From NCBI RefSeq assembly GCF_011927835.1, contig NZ_JAATJH010000001.1, forward strand, positions 1,007,104-1,071,103: a DNA stretch of 64,000 bases, written 5' to 3'. The notes beneath the pieces are model-generated. The model was not told where the DNA came from. It made no database searches and saw only the letters and a list, made by a program, of their open reading frames with translations. Source of the stretch: Neolewinella antarctica (GTDB lineage: Bacteria; Bacteroidota; Bacteroidia; Chitinophagales; Saprospiraceae). Every line of letters starts with the position of its first letter. The first letter of the stretch is position 1. The translations under genes and the position numbers were made by a program. Below, in pieces: positions 55,892 to 63,916 of the stretch.

Positions 55892-57631
55892 ATGTCCAAA
55901 TTCGTCGTCTCCGCCCGCAAATACCGCCCCGTAAAATTTGACGAAGTCGTCGGGCAGCAGCACGTGTCTCAGACGCTGAAGAATGCGTTGCAGACGGATC
56001 ACTTGGCGCACGCCTTCCTGTTCTGTGGGCCGCGGGGCGTTGGTAAGACGACTTCCGCCCGTATCCTGGCCAAGGTGCTTAACTGTACCGACCGTTCGGC
56101 TGACTACGAGCCCTGCAACGAATGCTCCAGCTGCGTAGCTTTTAACAACAACGCTAGCCTCAACATTACCGAGCTCGATGCGGCAAGTAATAACTCGGTC
56201 GATCATATTCGCGCGCTCACCGAGCAGGTGCGTTTCACGCCGCAGGAAGGGGAATACAAGGTATTCATCATCGATGAGGTCCACATGCTCAGCCAGGCGG
56301 CCTTTAATGCGTTTCTGAAAACACTGGAAGAACCGCCGCCCTACGCGATCTTCATCCTCGCCACGACGGAGAAGCACAAAATTATCCCTACGATCCTGAG
56401 TCGGTGCCAGGTGTTTGACTTCAAGCGGATTCAGCCAAAGGACATCATCACTCACTTGCAAGATATTTGCCAGCAGGAAGGTATCGAGGCCGAAGACGAT
56501 GCGCTGCACATCATCGCCCAGAAAGCGGACGGTGCGCTGCGGGACGCGCTGTCGATCTTCGACCGGATCGTGTCCTTTAGCGGAAAGTCGATCACTTACG
56601 ACGCGGTGATCGAGAACCTAAACGTGCTCGATTACGACTACTTCTTCCGAGCCGTCGATTTCGTGCTTACGGAAGACCGGGCGGGCATGATGCTGCTCTT
56701 TGACGACGTGCTGAAGAAGGGCTTTGATGAAGATCTCTTTTTGAACGGACTGGCCGCCCACGTGCGGGACTTGCTCGTCTGTAAGGAAGTCAAGACGCTC
56801 AAGTTACTCGAAGTGGGTGAGCGGTTACGCGATCGTTACCAACAGCAGGCCCTCATCAGCCCGGCTGATTTGTTGTTGACCATTTTGCAAATCTGTAACG
56901 AGTGTGATCTCGGCTTCCGCCTGGCCCGGAACAAGCGGCTGCACGTGGAGATGAGTTTGCTGAAGGCGACTTCCGTTAGAAGAGCATTTCGCTCCATCGG
57001 CGTGGCTGGCCCCGCCGCCGCTGCTCTTCCCGAAAACCTTGCTTCTACGACCGCGCCAGAAAAAAAAAGCCCTGAAGCCACCCGCACGGTAGCCGCCAGC
57101 GGTGTTGCCGGTGGGGAACCAGTCGAGGATGCGGAAATCGACCCCACGCTGGATGCGCCCGCGCCCAAGCTGACCAAGGCAACTGGCTTCGCCACCGTCG
57201 ATTTGATGGCCATGCAGGCCAACATCGAGGAAGAACTCGCCGCCCCGGTAATTGACGACTCACCCGAGCTCAACGAGACCAACTTTACGGAAGCTTGGAC
57301 GGACTTCACTAAGGAAAACGCCGGCTCGACTTTGGCGTTAATGATGGGGCAAACCAAAGCGGACCTGGAGGGGGAAGAAGTCGTCGTCCGCGTCGGTTCG
57401 CAACGCGTCCTGGCCTCCCTCCGTGACAATAACTCGCTCATCAATTTCCTGCGCGACCGATTCGGTAACCCCGCCCTGGCCATGCGGCTGGAGGTTGACA
57501 AGTCGATGCAGATCAAAACGGCCGCCATTAAGAAGCGGCTGACGGCGAAGGACAAATTCCTGGCGATGCGGGAGAAGAACCCGGAGATTGATGATTTGCG
57601 GAAGATTTTTGATTTGCGGCCGGAAGAGTAG
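55892..57631 (+). CDS. dnaX: DNA polymerase III subunit gamma/tau
   Basis: 579-residue clamp-loader ATPase that loads the sliding clamp and links the replicase. Walker A GPRGVGKT is at 46-53; the zinc-binding cysteines are Cys65, Cys75, Cys78 and Cys81 (PCNECSSC); Walker B is VFIIDEVHML; and the SRC motif is in ILSRCQVFDF. After the clamp-loader core (about 370) the tail is Ala/Pro-rich, then a C-terminal domain (about 455-579) typical of Bacteroidota DnaX. No slippery A-run frameshift site is evident apart from an A8 run at 57060-57067, which could in principle produce a shortened gamma form. GGTCT-type repeats lie on both sides of the gene. Confidence 0.95.
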   Translation: MSKFVVSARKYRPVKFDEVVGQQHVSQTLKNALQTDHLAHAFLFCGPRGVGKTTSARILAKVLNCTDRSADYEPCNECSSCVAFNNNASLNITELDAASNNSVDHIRALTEQVRFTPQEGEYKVFIIDEVHMLSQAAFNAFLKTLEEPPPYAIFILATTEKHKIIPTILSRCQVFDFKRIQPKDIITHLQDICQQEGIEAEDDALHIIAQKADGALRDALSIFDRIVSFSGKSITYDAVIENLNVLDYDYFFRAVDFVLTEDRAGMMLLFDDVLKKGFDEDLFLNGLAAHVRDLLVCKEVKTLKLLEVGERLRDRYQQQALISPADLLLTILQICNECDLGFRLARNKRLHVEMSLLKATSVRRAFRSIGVAGPAAAALPENLASTTAPEKKSPEATRTVAASGVAGGEPVEDAEIDPTLDAPAPKLTKATGFATVDLMAMQANIEEELAAPVIDDSPELNETNFTEAWTDFTKENAGSTLALMMGQTKADLEGEEVVVRVGSQRVLASLRDNNSLINFLRDRFGNPALAMRLEVDKSMQIKTAAIKKRLTAKDKFLAMREKNPEIDDLRKIFDLRPEE

Positions 57632-57634
57632 AAA

Positions 57635-57665
57635 GGTTGGTCTTTGGTCTAAGGTCTCTGGTCTT
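57635..57665. repeat. GGTCT-type repeat downstream of dnaX
   Basis: Four GGTCT units at intervals of seven to nine bases in the same orientation as the left half of the repeat at 55776. Confidence 0.6.
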
Positions 57666-57763
57666 CGCACTAAAGGGGTAACTGCACTTACGAGTTTAGT
57701 CATAGCTAATCAAGCACCAGAAAGTTGGGAGTTTGCATCTGCCAGGCAAACAATTCAACTACC

Positions 57764-58285
57764 ATGTCTACCCTCAAGAAGACGCGCCGGGAAGCCCCCG
57801 CCGTGAACGCCGGTTCTATGGCCGATATCGCCTTTTTGCTGCTTATTTTCTTTCTCGTCACGACGACGATCGTGGAAGACAAAGGTGTGCTGGTCCGCTT
57901 GCCGGAATGGGTGCCGGATGACGTGGTGCTGGACATGCCAGACGGTGATGTGCTTTTTGTCATGGTCAATAAGTTCGACAAGCTTTTGGTAGAAGATGAC
58001 GAAGTGGCGCTGGCGCAGGTGCCGGGTTTACTGGAAGCGCACGTTCGGGAAGTCGGCGTCGACCCGAGAACGCGGGTGGTCAGTTTGACGCACGACCGGG
58101 GGACGACTTACGCAGCTTATCTGCAGGTTTACGACGCTCTAAAGAAGGGGTACCACACGCTGTGGGATGAGTTCGCGGTCGCTGAATACGGGATGCGGTA
58201 TGACTTGTTGAGTAAGGCGGAGCAGACGGCGGTGCGGCGGGTTATTCCGATGGTTATTTCGGAGGCGGAGCCTACTGAGATTTAG
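57764..58285 (+). CDS. exbD: ExbD/TolR-type biopolymer transport protein
   Basis: 173-residue inner-membrane protein of the TonB-ExbB-ExbD or Tol energiser. A short cytoplasmic start precedes the single transmembrane helix (MADIAFLLLIFFLVTTTI), whose aspartate (Asp at about 20) is the conserved protonatable residue. A periplasmic domain follows (GTTYAAYLQVYDALKKG). I start at the ATG 57764; the frame is open to 57725. No exbB, tonB or second exbD is adjacent, which is unusual, so it probably partners with genes elsewhere, perhaps powering the SusC transporters. It carries a 16-base repeat encoding ALAQVPG. Confidence 0.88.
   Translation: MSTLKKTRREAPAVNAGSMADIAFLLLIFFLVTTTIVEDKGVLVRLPEWVPDDVVLDMPDGDVLFVMVNKFDKLLVEDDEVALAQVPGLLEAHVREVGVDPRTRVVSLTHDRGTTYAAYLQVYDALKKGYHTLWDEFAVAEYGMRYDLLSKAEQTAVRRVIPMVISEAEPTEI
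58007..58022 (-). repeat. 16-base dispersed repeat inside exbD
   Basis: Reads GCGCTGGCGCAGGTGC, with GCCGGG following as at 24788, and is translated in the same frame as ALAQVPG. Confidence 0.6.
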
Positions 58286-58316
58286 GTTAGTGGTGTTTCT
58301 AGAGAATATGCGTTGT

Positions 58317-58516
58317 GTAGCCCTCTCCCTCTTGTCCCTCCCCGGGGGGGAGGGATGATTTATTGTCGAAGGGGATAATGATTTGACTACGTAGGACTGA
58401 TGAGCTGCTACTTTTTAAATTTAGAGAACTCTTCTGATTTACTAACAATCGTCGCTTTCTATTGATAGCGTGTCTCCCCTCTCCTCTTTTGGAGAGGGGC
58501 CGGGGGAGAGGGCTAC
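58317..58516. repeat. 200-base element flanked by perfect 13-base inverted repeats
   Basis: The ends are GTAGCCCTCTCCC (58317-58329) and GGGAGAGGGCTAC (58504-58516). Inside are two G/C-rich hairpins (CCTCCCCGGGGGGGAGG near 58337 and a CCCCTCTCC / GGAGAGGGG pair near 58476-58500) separated by an AT-rich core. No gene is encoded. The features resemble a miniature inverted-repeat element. Confidence 0.7.
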
Positions 58517-58589
58517 GAATGACCGCCCCACACAAAAGTATCACCCCCAACCACCAACCCACAAAATCGTATATTTGCCCCCGCTTAGC

Positions 58590-58759
58590 AAAAATGGGAC
58601 TGGGAGGCCCCGTTGCGCCGAGCGCCGGACATTCTTACCAAGCCTCTGCGGAGGCTTTTGTGCGTCTTAGCCGGCAACAATCTTCACCCTTTTTCTCACG
58701 TGAGGGTCCCGCCACGACTTTCGTACGGCGGGTCCGCACGAAACCTAAATTTTTATCTT
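58590..58759 (+). promoter_or_regulatory. structured 5' leader of secDF
   Basis: Two hairpins stand between the upstream element and the secDF ATG: AAGCCTC / GAGGCTT (58640-58657) followed by TTTTG, which resembles an attenuator, and GGTCCCGCC / GGCGGGTCC (58705-58735). The secDF frame is open through this leader from 58613. Regulation is inference. Confidence 0.4.
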
Positions 58760-61700
58760 ATGCAAGGCAAAGGAATTATCAAATTCTTCCTTGTGGTTAT
58801 GCTCCTGGTGACCATCTTCCAGTATTTCTTCTACATCCCGACGTCCGCCGTCGAAAACGATGCAGCTGACTACGCCGAAGAACAATCCGGACAAACCGAA
58901 GGCGAAGCGTTTCGCACCCAACGCGCATTTTTCTTGGACAGCATCACCGACCAGGAAGTGTTCAAGATACCCTTACTCAAATCCTATACCTACCAGGACC
59001 TCAAGCAGCAGCAGCTCGCCCTCGGTCTTGACTTGAAGGGTGGCATGTCCATCGTTCTCCAGGTAGATCTCCGGGACTTCATCCGCAAGATGGCCCGAAA
59101 CTCTCAAGATGACGCGTTAGAAAAAGCGATTGAAGCAGCCTCCCAAGCTCAAAAAACCTCCCAGGACGATTACATCACGCTGTTCGAATCCAGCTGGAAC
59201 GACGTTAAAGGCACATCTCGCCTGGCTCCGATCTTTAGCCGGAACGACGCCCTGACCGACGACATCGACCAGAATACGTCCGACGCAGAAGTCATCCGCG
59301 TGCTCCGCGAGAAGGCCGACGAAACCGTTGTCGCCACCTACGGCCTCGTTAGCCGCCGGATTGACAAGCTCGGGGTCGTGCAGCCCAACATTACCCTCGA
59401 CGCCGAACGCAACCTCATCCTGGCCGAACTGCCCGGTATCGAGAACCCCGAAGCTGCCCGTAGGGTAATGACCACGGCCGCCAACCTCGAGTTCTTCGAT
59501 GTCTTACCGATCGACAACACGACCATCCAGGCGCTCGTCAACGCCGACCAGCTCCTCGACCGCCGCAAGAAGATCGCCGACGGCCGCGACAGTAACTACG
59601 TGGCGGAAGTCACCTACCAGATCGACACGACGTACCGCGTCACCGACGAGGGCAACCTGACCGACGAGATCGAAAGTATCGACTCGTTGGAAGTAGCCAA
59701 CCAAACCGCTGGGCCGCTTTTCAGCATTTTCAGCCCCAATAATGGCAACCTCGGCCCCGCCGTTCTCGGCATCTCTACTAAGGGTAATTTGGATAAAGTG
59801 ACTGAATTATTGGAAGACCGGGAAGTTTCCCGCCTATTCCCCCGTAACGCCATCTACCGTTGGGAAGCCGAGCCACTGCCCGGCCAGGACAATCAGCCGT
59901 CGAACCTCTACGCACTGTACCAACTCAACATGCCCCGCAGCGGTGAAGCCCCGCTTTCGGGCGAGTACATCACCGACGCCAGCTCTTCCCCCGACCCCAA
60001 CGGTCAAATCGCCGTTAACCTCCGGATGAACCCGGAAGGTTCGCAGATCTGGGCCCGCATGACGACGGACGCGGCGAATGCCGGTAACCGTCAGGTCGCC
60101 ATCGCGCTCGACGATCGCATCGTTTCCGCGCCCCGCGTAAACGGCGCCATCACTGGTGGCAGCACGGCTATTACCGGTGGCTTTAACACCGCCGAGGCGC
60201 GTGACCTGGCCAACATCCTCCAGGTAGGTCGTCTTCCGGCTGACTTGATTCCCGTTCAGGAAAGCATCATCGGCCCGAGCCTCGGTGCCGAGAACATCCG
60301 TAGCTCCATGGTCGCTTTGATCATTGGTTTTGCGCTGGTGCTCCTGTTCATGATCGTTTACTACGGTGGCGCGGGTATCGTGTCCATTCTTTCCCTGCTG
60401 CTCAACCTAGTGTTCATCTTCGGTGCGCTGGCCAGCCTCGGTACGGTCCTGACGCTACCCGGTATCGCCGGTATCCTACTGACGATCGGTATGGCCGTTG
60501 ATGCGAACGTGATTATCTACGAGCGGATTCGGGAAGAACTTCGGATCGGTAAAACGCTGGTCAACTCGATTGCGGACGGTTACAGTAACTCTTACTCCGC
60601 CATCATCGATGCCAACGTGACGACGCTGCTCGTTGCGGGCGTCCTGATGTACTTCGGTGTCGGCCCCATCAAGGGCTTTGCCGTGGTGCTCGCAATTGGT
60701 GTCTTGTTCACCATGTTCACCGCCGTACTCGTCAACCGCCTCATCATCGAGTGGTGGCTCGGGCGCAGTGGCAATATCACTTTCTGGACTGGCTTCAGCA
60801 AGAACCTGTTCGCGAACGTGAACGTCGACTGGATGGGTAAGCGGAAGGTTGCTTACGGCGTCTCCGCGCTTCTCGTGCTCGGTTCACTCGCCGCTATTTT
60901 CACGCGCGGGTTCGACCTTAGTGTCGACTTCCAGGGTGGCTACAGCTACGTGGTAGAACTCGACCAAGAAGTCGCAGGCCAGGACCTCAGTGCCGCACTG
61001 ACGGCTCCCTTCGGTGGCAACTTGCCAACCGTAAAATCCGTGGGTAGCGACAACACCTACAACATCGTCACCAAATACATGGTGGACCAGCGGGATGACG
61101 TCGATGGCGTAGCCGTTGAAACCGTTGTCCTCACCGCGCTCTACGACGGTATCAAGGCAGCCACCGGGAATAACGACCTCACTTTCGAGCAGTTTTCGAA
61201 TTCTGAGGCACTGTCCGGTACACGGGTTACGCAGATCAACAAAGTCGGCCCGACGATCGCCGACGACATTAAGAACTCCGCTTACTGGGCGGCTGGTGTC
61301 GGTCTTTTGTTCATTGGCCTTTACCTGCTGATTCGCTTTAGTCGCTTTCGCTACTCCGTCGGAGCCGTCGTCGCGCTTTTCCACGATAGCATTATCGTGA
61401 TGGGGGTATTCGCATTGTTTTGGGGCCGTTTGGGTTTCAACATGGAGGTCGATCAGGCCTTCATCGCCGCCATCCTTACCGTAATCGGTTACTCGATCAA
61501 CGACACGGTTATCGTGTTTGACCGGATTCGGGAGTTTTTGAATACTTACGTAAGTCTGGATAAGACGCAGGTCATTAACAACGCCATTAACAGCACGGTT
61601 AGCCGGACGGTGATTACCTCCCTAACCACGGCGCTGGTGGTGCTCGTACTCCTCCTCTTTGGCGGTGACAGCATTAAAGGCTTTGCTTTCGCATTGTTGG

Positions 61701-61825
61701 TTGGTATCATCGTCGGTACGTACTCTTCGATCTTTGTCGCCACACCGATCGTCCACGATTTGATGGACGAATCGGAGGCACGCGAGACGGTCGTTACTAC
61801 TGAACCCACCGTGACCACTGTTTGA
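58760..61825 (+). CDS. secDF: fused protein-export membrane protein SecDF
   Basis: 1021 residues that use the proton gradient to pull preproteins out of SecYEG on the periplasmic side. SecD half: first membrane helix near residue 10, then a very large periplasmic domain containing LGLDLKGGMSIVLQVD, AELPGIENPEAARRV and VAIALDDRIVSAPRVNG, then five helices with GIAGILLTIGMAVDANVIIYERIREEL. SecF half: DFQGGYSYVVEL and AILTVIGYSINDTVIVFDRIRE. I chose the ATG at 58760 because the longer frame adds no signal. The fusion is usual for Bacteroidota. A terminator follows. Confidence 0.96.
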   Translation: MQGKGIIKFFLVVMLLVTIFQYFFYIPTSAVENDAADYAEEQSGQTEGEAFRTQRAFFLDSITDQEVFKIPLLKSYTYQDLKQQQLALGLDLKGGMSIVLQVDLRDFIRKMARNSQDDALEKAIEAASQAQKTSQDDYITLFESSWNDVKGTSRLAPIFSRNDALTDDIDQNTSDAEVIRVLREKADETVVATYGLVSRRIDKLGVVQPNITLDAERNLILAELPGIENPEAARRVMTTAANLEFFDVLPIDNTTIQALVNADQLLDRRKKIADGRDSNYVAEVTYQIDTTYRVTDEGNLTDEIESIDSLEVANQTAGPLFSIFSPNNGNLGPAVLGISTKGNLDKVTELLEDREVSRLFPRNAIYRWEAEPLPGQDNQPSNLYALYQLNMPRSGEAPLSGEYITDASSSPDPNGQIAVNLRMNPEGSQIWARMTTDAANAGNRQVAIALDDRIVSAPRVNGAITGGSTAITGGFNTAEARDLANILQVGRLPADLIPVQESIIGPSLGAENIRSSMVALIIGFALVLLFMIVYYGGAGIVSILSLLLNLVFIFGALASLGTVLTLPGIAGILLTIGMAVDANVIIYERIREELRIGKTLVNSIADGYSNSYSAIIDANVTTLLVAGVLMYFGVGPIKGFAVVLAIGVLFTMFTAVLVNRLIIEWWLGRSGNITFWTGFSKNLFANVNVDWMGKRKVAYGVSALLVLGSLAAIFTRGFDLSVDFQGGYSYVVELDQEVAGQDLSAALTAPFGGNLPTVKSVGSDNTYNIVTKYMVDQRDDVDGVAVETVVLTALYDGIKAATGNNDLTFEQFSNSEALSGTRVTQINKVGPTIADDIKNSAYWAAGVGLLFIGLYLLIRFSRFRYSVGAVVALFHDSIIVMGVFALFWGRLGFNMEVDQAFIAAILTVIGYSINDTVIVFDRIREFLNTYVSLDKTQVINNAINSTVSRTVITSLTTALVVLVLLLFGGDSIKGFAFALLVGIIVGTYSSIFVATPIVHDLMDESEARETVVTTEPTVTTV

Positions 61826-61851
61826 GGCTAACTCCTCCCGGTTAGCTACTG

Positions 61852-61887
61852 CGCCCCTTTCACTCTACGGTGGAAGGGGCGTTTTTA
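61852..61887 (+). terminator. intrinsic terminator after secDF
   Basis: 12-base stem CGCCCCTTTCAC / GTGGAAGGGGCG (one wobble) followed by TTTTT, 27 bases past the stop. Confidence 0.92.
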
Positions 61888-61915
61888 TCTGTATTGCCTC
61901 CTGGGGGGTTATGTT

Positions 61916-61931
61916 GCGTGGTCGCGGGTGC
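61916..61931 (-). repeat. 16-base dispersed repeat, one mismatch
   Basis: Reads GCGTGGTCGCGGGTGC. It differs at one base from the copy at 113. Confidence 0.5.
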
Positions 61932-62091
61932 CGGGTAGATTAGTACGGAGCAAGATTATCCTGGCGCAGACGGAACTTTGATCACGACACCAAAGCGAAT
62001 AAATAGTTCCACAAAATAAAGGCAGTCACCCCCCCCGCTTCGGTGAAGGCTCACGGCAAGCGCCCAAACCGTCAGCACTCTACAATACCTT

Positions 62092-62107
62092 GCACCCGCG
62101 CCAGCGC
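62092..62107 (+). repeat. 16-base dispersed GC-rich repeat, intergenic copy
   Basis: Reads GCACCCGCGCCAGCGC, just beyond the stop codon of the EamA gene. Confidence 0.55.
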
Positions 62108-62136
62108 AACTACACCTAGCACTAGTGGGGAGCGCA

Positions 62137-63003
62137 TTAACTTACTTTCCGACCCACCGCAACGGATTCAATTGCAACCGCAGCCAGAATAAGTGCCCCG
62201 CCCCCGACGGCCGACCATTCCGGGATTTCCTCGAAGAAAATGACGCCCAGCAAAATTCCGTAGATGGGCTGAATACAACTCAGCAAACTAACCGTGCTGA
62301 CGCTGAAGAAGCGAAAACAAGCTAAGAAAAGCGTGTGCCCGATTGCCGTTGTTAATAAGCCCAAACCGAGCAGATAGGGCATGGCCTCCGCCGTGGGCAC
62401 CGCCTCGAAAAGCCACCAGATGGGCAGTAAAATAATGGACGCGATAACGGTCTGGTAGACCATCACGACCGAGCCCTGCACGTCGGCGATTTCCTTTTTC
62501 ACCGTGAGGTTACGCAGCGCATAGATGAGGGCGGACAATAGGCCCAGCGCCAAACCAAGCGTTGCACCATCCGCTAAATCGAACGACGGGGCGAGCAAGT
62601 AAACGCCATAGATTACCAGGACGCCCAACAGTAGGTGCCTGGGCACAAAAGGTTTCTTCAGCACCAGCGGCTCCAGTAGGGTCGTCATGGCCGGGTAAGT
62701 AAAAATGGCCAGCATCCCGATCGCTACGCTCGACAGTTTGAGCGCGTAGAAGTAAGTGATCCAGTGGGCCGTCATGAGCACGGCGGATAGTAGAATCGTC
62801 TTCGTCTGCTTATTATTTCGCAGCTTGAAGGAGTACCCTTTGAACAAACAAAAAGCGATGAGTAGCGCCGCAGCAATGCTGGCGCGCCACCAGATGGCTA
62901 CCGGTGCCGGAACGGGCACAAAGCGCCCCAATACTCCGCTAGTGCCCACGAAGACCATGGCGACGTTGAGTTGCAACAGTGGACTGACTGAAGGGCGAGA
63001 CAT
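62137..63003 (-). CDS. EamA/DMT-family membrane transporter
   Basis: 288 residues with ten hydrophobic segments arranged as two five-helix EamA repeats (about 7-140 and 150-280), the classical drug/metabolite transporter layout. The first repeat has WWRASIAAALLIAF and the second ends LLSCIQPIYGILLGVIFFEE, the conserved half-repeat signature. Such proteins export amino acids, nucleotides or other metabolites; the substrate cannot be read from sequence. It is transcribed alone, converging with secDF. Confidence 0.9.
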   Translation of the reverse strand: MSRPSVSPLLQLNVAMVFVGTSGVLGRFVPVPAPVAIWWRASIAAALLIAFCLFKGYSFKLRNNKQTKTILLSAVLMTAHWITYFYALKLSSVAIGMLAIFTYPAMTTLLEPLVLKKPFVPRHLLLGVLVIYGVYLLAPSFDLADGATLGLALGLLSALIYALRNLTVKKEIADVQGSVVMVYQTVIASIILLPIWWLFEAVPTAEAMPYLLGLGLLTTAIGHTLFLACFRFFSVSTVSLLSCIQPIYGILLGVIFFEEIPEWSAVGGGALILAAVAIESVAVGRKVS

Positions 63004-63123
63004 AAATTCGGTCTAAGGTGTTTGGTTTTTGTAGCGTACGATCATCCGGAAAATATGCGGTTGATTAGGCATACAATTCTGCGCCACATCTTTCGTAGTC
63101 AGCTTACTTCATTCACTAGCATA

Positions 63124-63162
63124 AAGAAACCCGGAAGTATCGTGCGATGCTTCCGGGTTCTT
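63124..63162 (-). terminator. intrinsic terminator of the rpoA-rplQ operon
   Basis: Long inverted repeat around GAAACCCGGAAG / CTTCCGGGTTC, 20 bases past the rplQ stop, with TTTCTTTAT following on the minus strand. It marks the end of the ribosomal-protein operon. Confidence 0.88.
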
Positions 63163-63182
63163 GTAATGAGTTATGGCTGAAT

Positions 63183-63728
63183 CTACTCCTCCTCGGCGGC
63201 AGGAGTGACGTCCGCGATAGCTGCGGTAGTAACCGCCGTGGTGGCAACCGCCGTCGCCGCTGCTGAACTGGATTCAGTACCGGGCGTGGTAGTGCCTTCG
63301 TCACCTCCTTTACGGCGGCGGCTACGGCGTGTGCGACCTTTCTTGATCTCACCTTCCTTATTGTACACGTCGTTGTAGTCAACTAATTCGATCATCGCCA
63401 TTTCAGCGCTGTCTCCCAATCGAAAGCCAGTTTTGATGACGCGGAGGTAACCGCCGGGGCGGTCGCCTACTTTCGGTGCGATCTCCTCGAACAGCACGTT
63501 GATGATCTCCTTGCTATTTAGGCTAGCGAATACATTACGGCGGTTGTGCGTGTCGTTAGACTTAGCTTTGGTGATCAAAGGCTCCGCAAAAACCCGGAGG
63601 GCTTTAGCTTTAGCGAGCGTCGTATTGATCCGCTTGTGGGTGAATAAAGCAATGGCGAGGTTACGCAGCGTTGCTTTGCGGTGGGCGGTCTTGCGGCCGA
63701 GGTGGTTGTGTTTCTTTCCGTGACGCAT
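63183..63728 (-). CDS. rplQ: 50S ribosomal protein L17 (bL17)
   Basis: 181-residue ribosomal protein. The conserved core (residues 1-125) begins [20 protein letters not shown] and includes [42 protein letters not shown] and [18 protein letters not shown] tail of about 50 residues follows, first Arg/Lys-rich then Ala/Thr-rich ([19 protein letters not shown]), longer than in E. coli L17 (127 residues). It lies 188 bases after rpoA on the same strand and ends the operon at a strong terminator. Confidence 0.97.
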   Translation of the reverse strand: MRHGKKHNHLGRKTAHRKATLRNLAIALFTHKRINTTLAKAKALRVFAEPLITKAKSNDTHNRRNVFASLNSKEIINVLFEEIAPKVGDRPGGYLRVIKTGFRLGDSAEMAMIELVDYNDVYNKEGEIKKGRTRRSRRRKGGDEGTTTPGTESSSAAATAVATTAVTTAAIADVTPAAEEE

Positions 63729-63916
63729 GTCTGGGGGGAAGATTGGCCGACAACACGTTTCCAGTCACATTAGCAAGGCGGGCACTTGCTCGTTCGTGGT
63801 TGTTATTGCCGTAGGTTGAGATTAATTCAAAGCCCGCGGTCAGTATAGCAGTACCGGCTTCACCGAGGTCCGACAGGATTACTATCATGCTACCATACTG
63901 GGTAATTTCGTACTAT

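Larger units (their letters stand above)
61888..62136. other. intergenic region between converging secDF and transporter genes
   Basis: About 250 bases without a gene. It holds two dispersed repeat copies, 61916-61931 and 62092-62107, in opposite orientation 160 bases apart. Confidence 0.5.

Noticed and set aside
57060..57067. A8 run in dnaX as a programmed frameshift site
   Set aside because: It lacks a clear downstream stimulatory hairpin and upstream Shine-Dalgarno-like element, so a gamma form cannot be claimed. The run is noted only in the gene entry.
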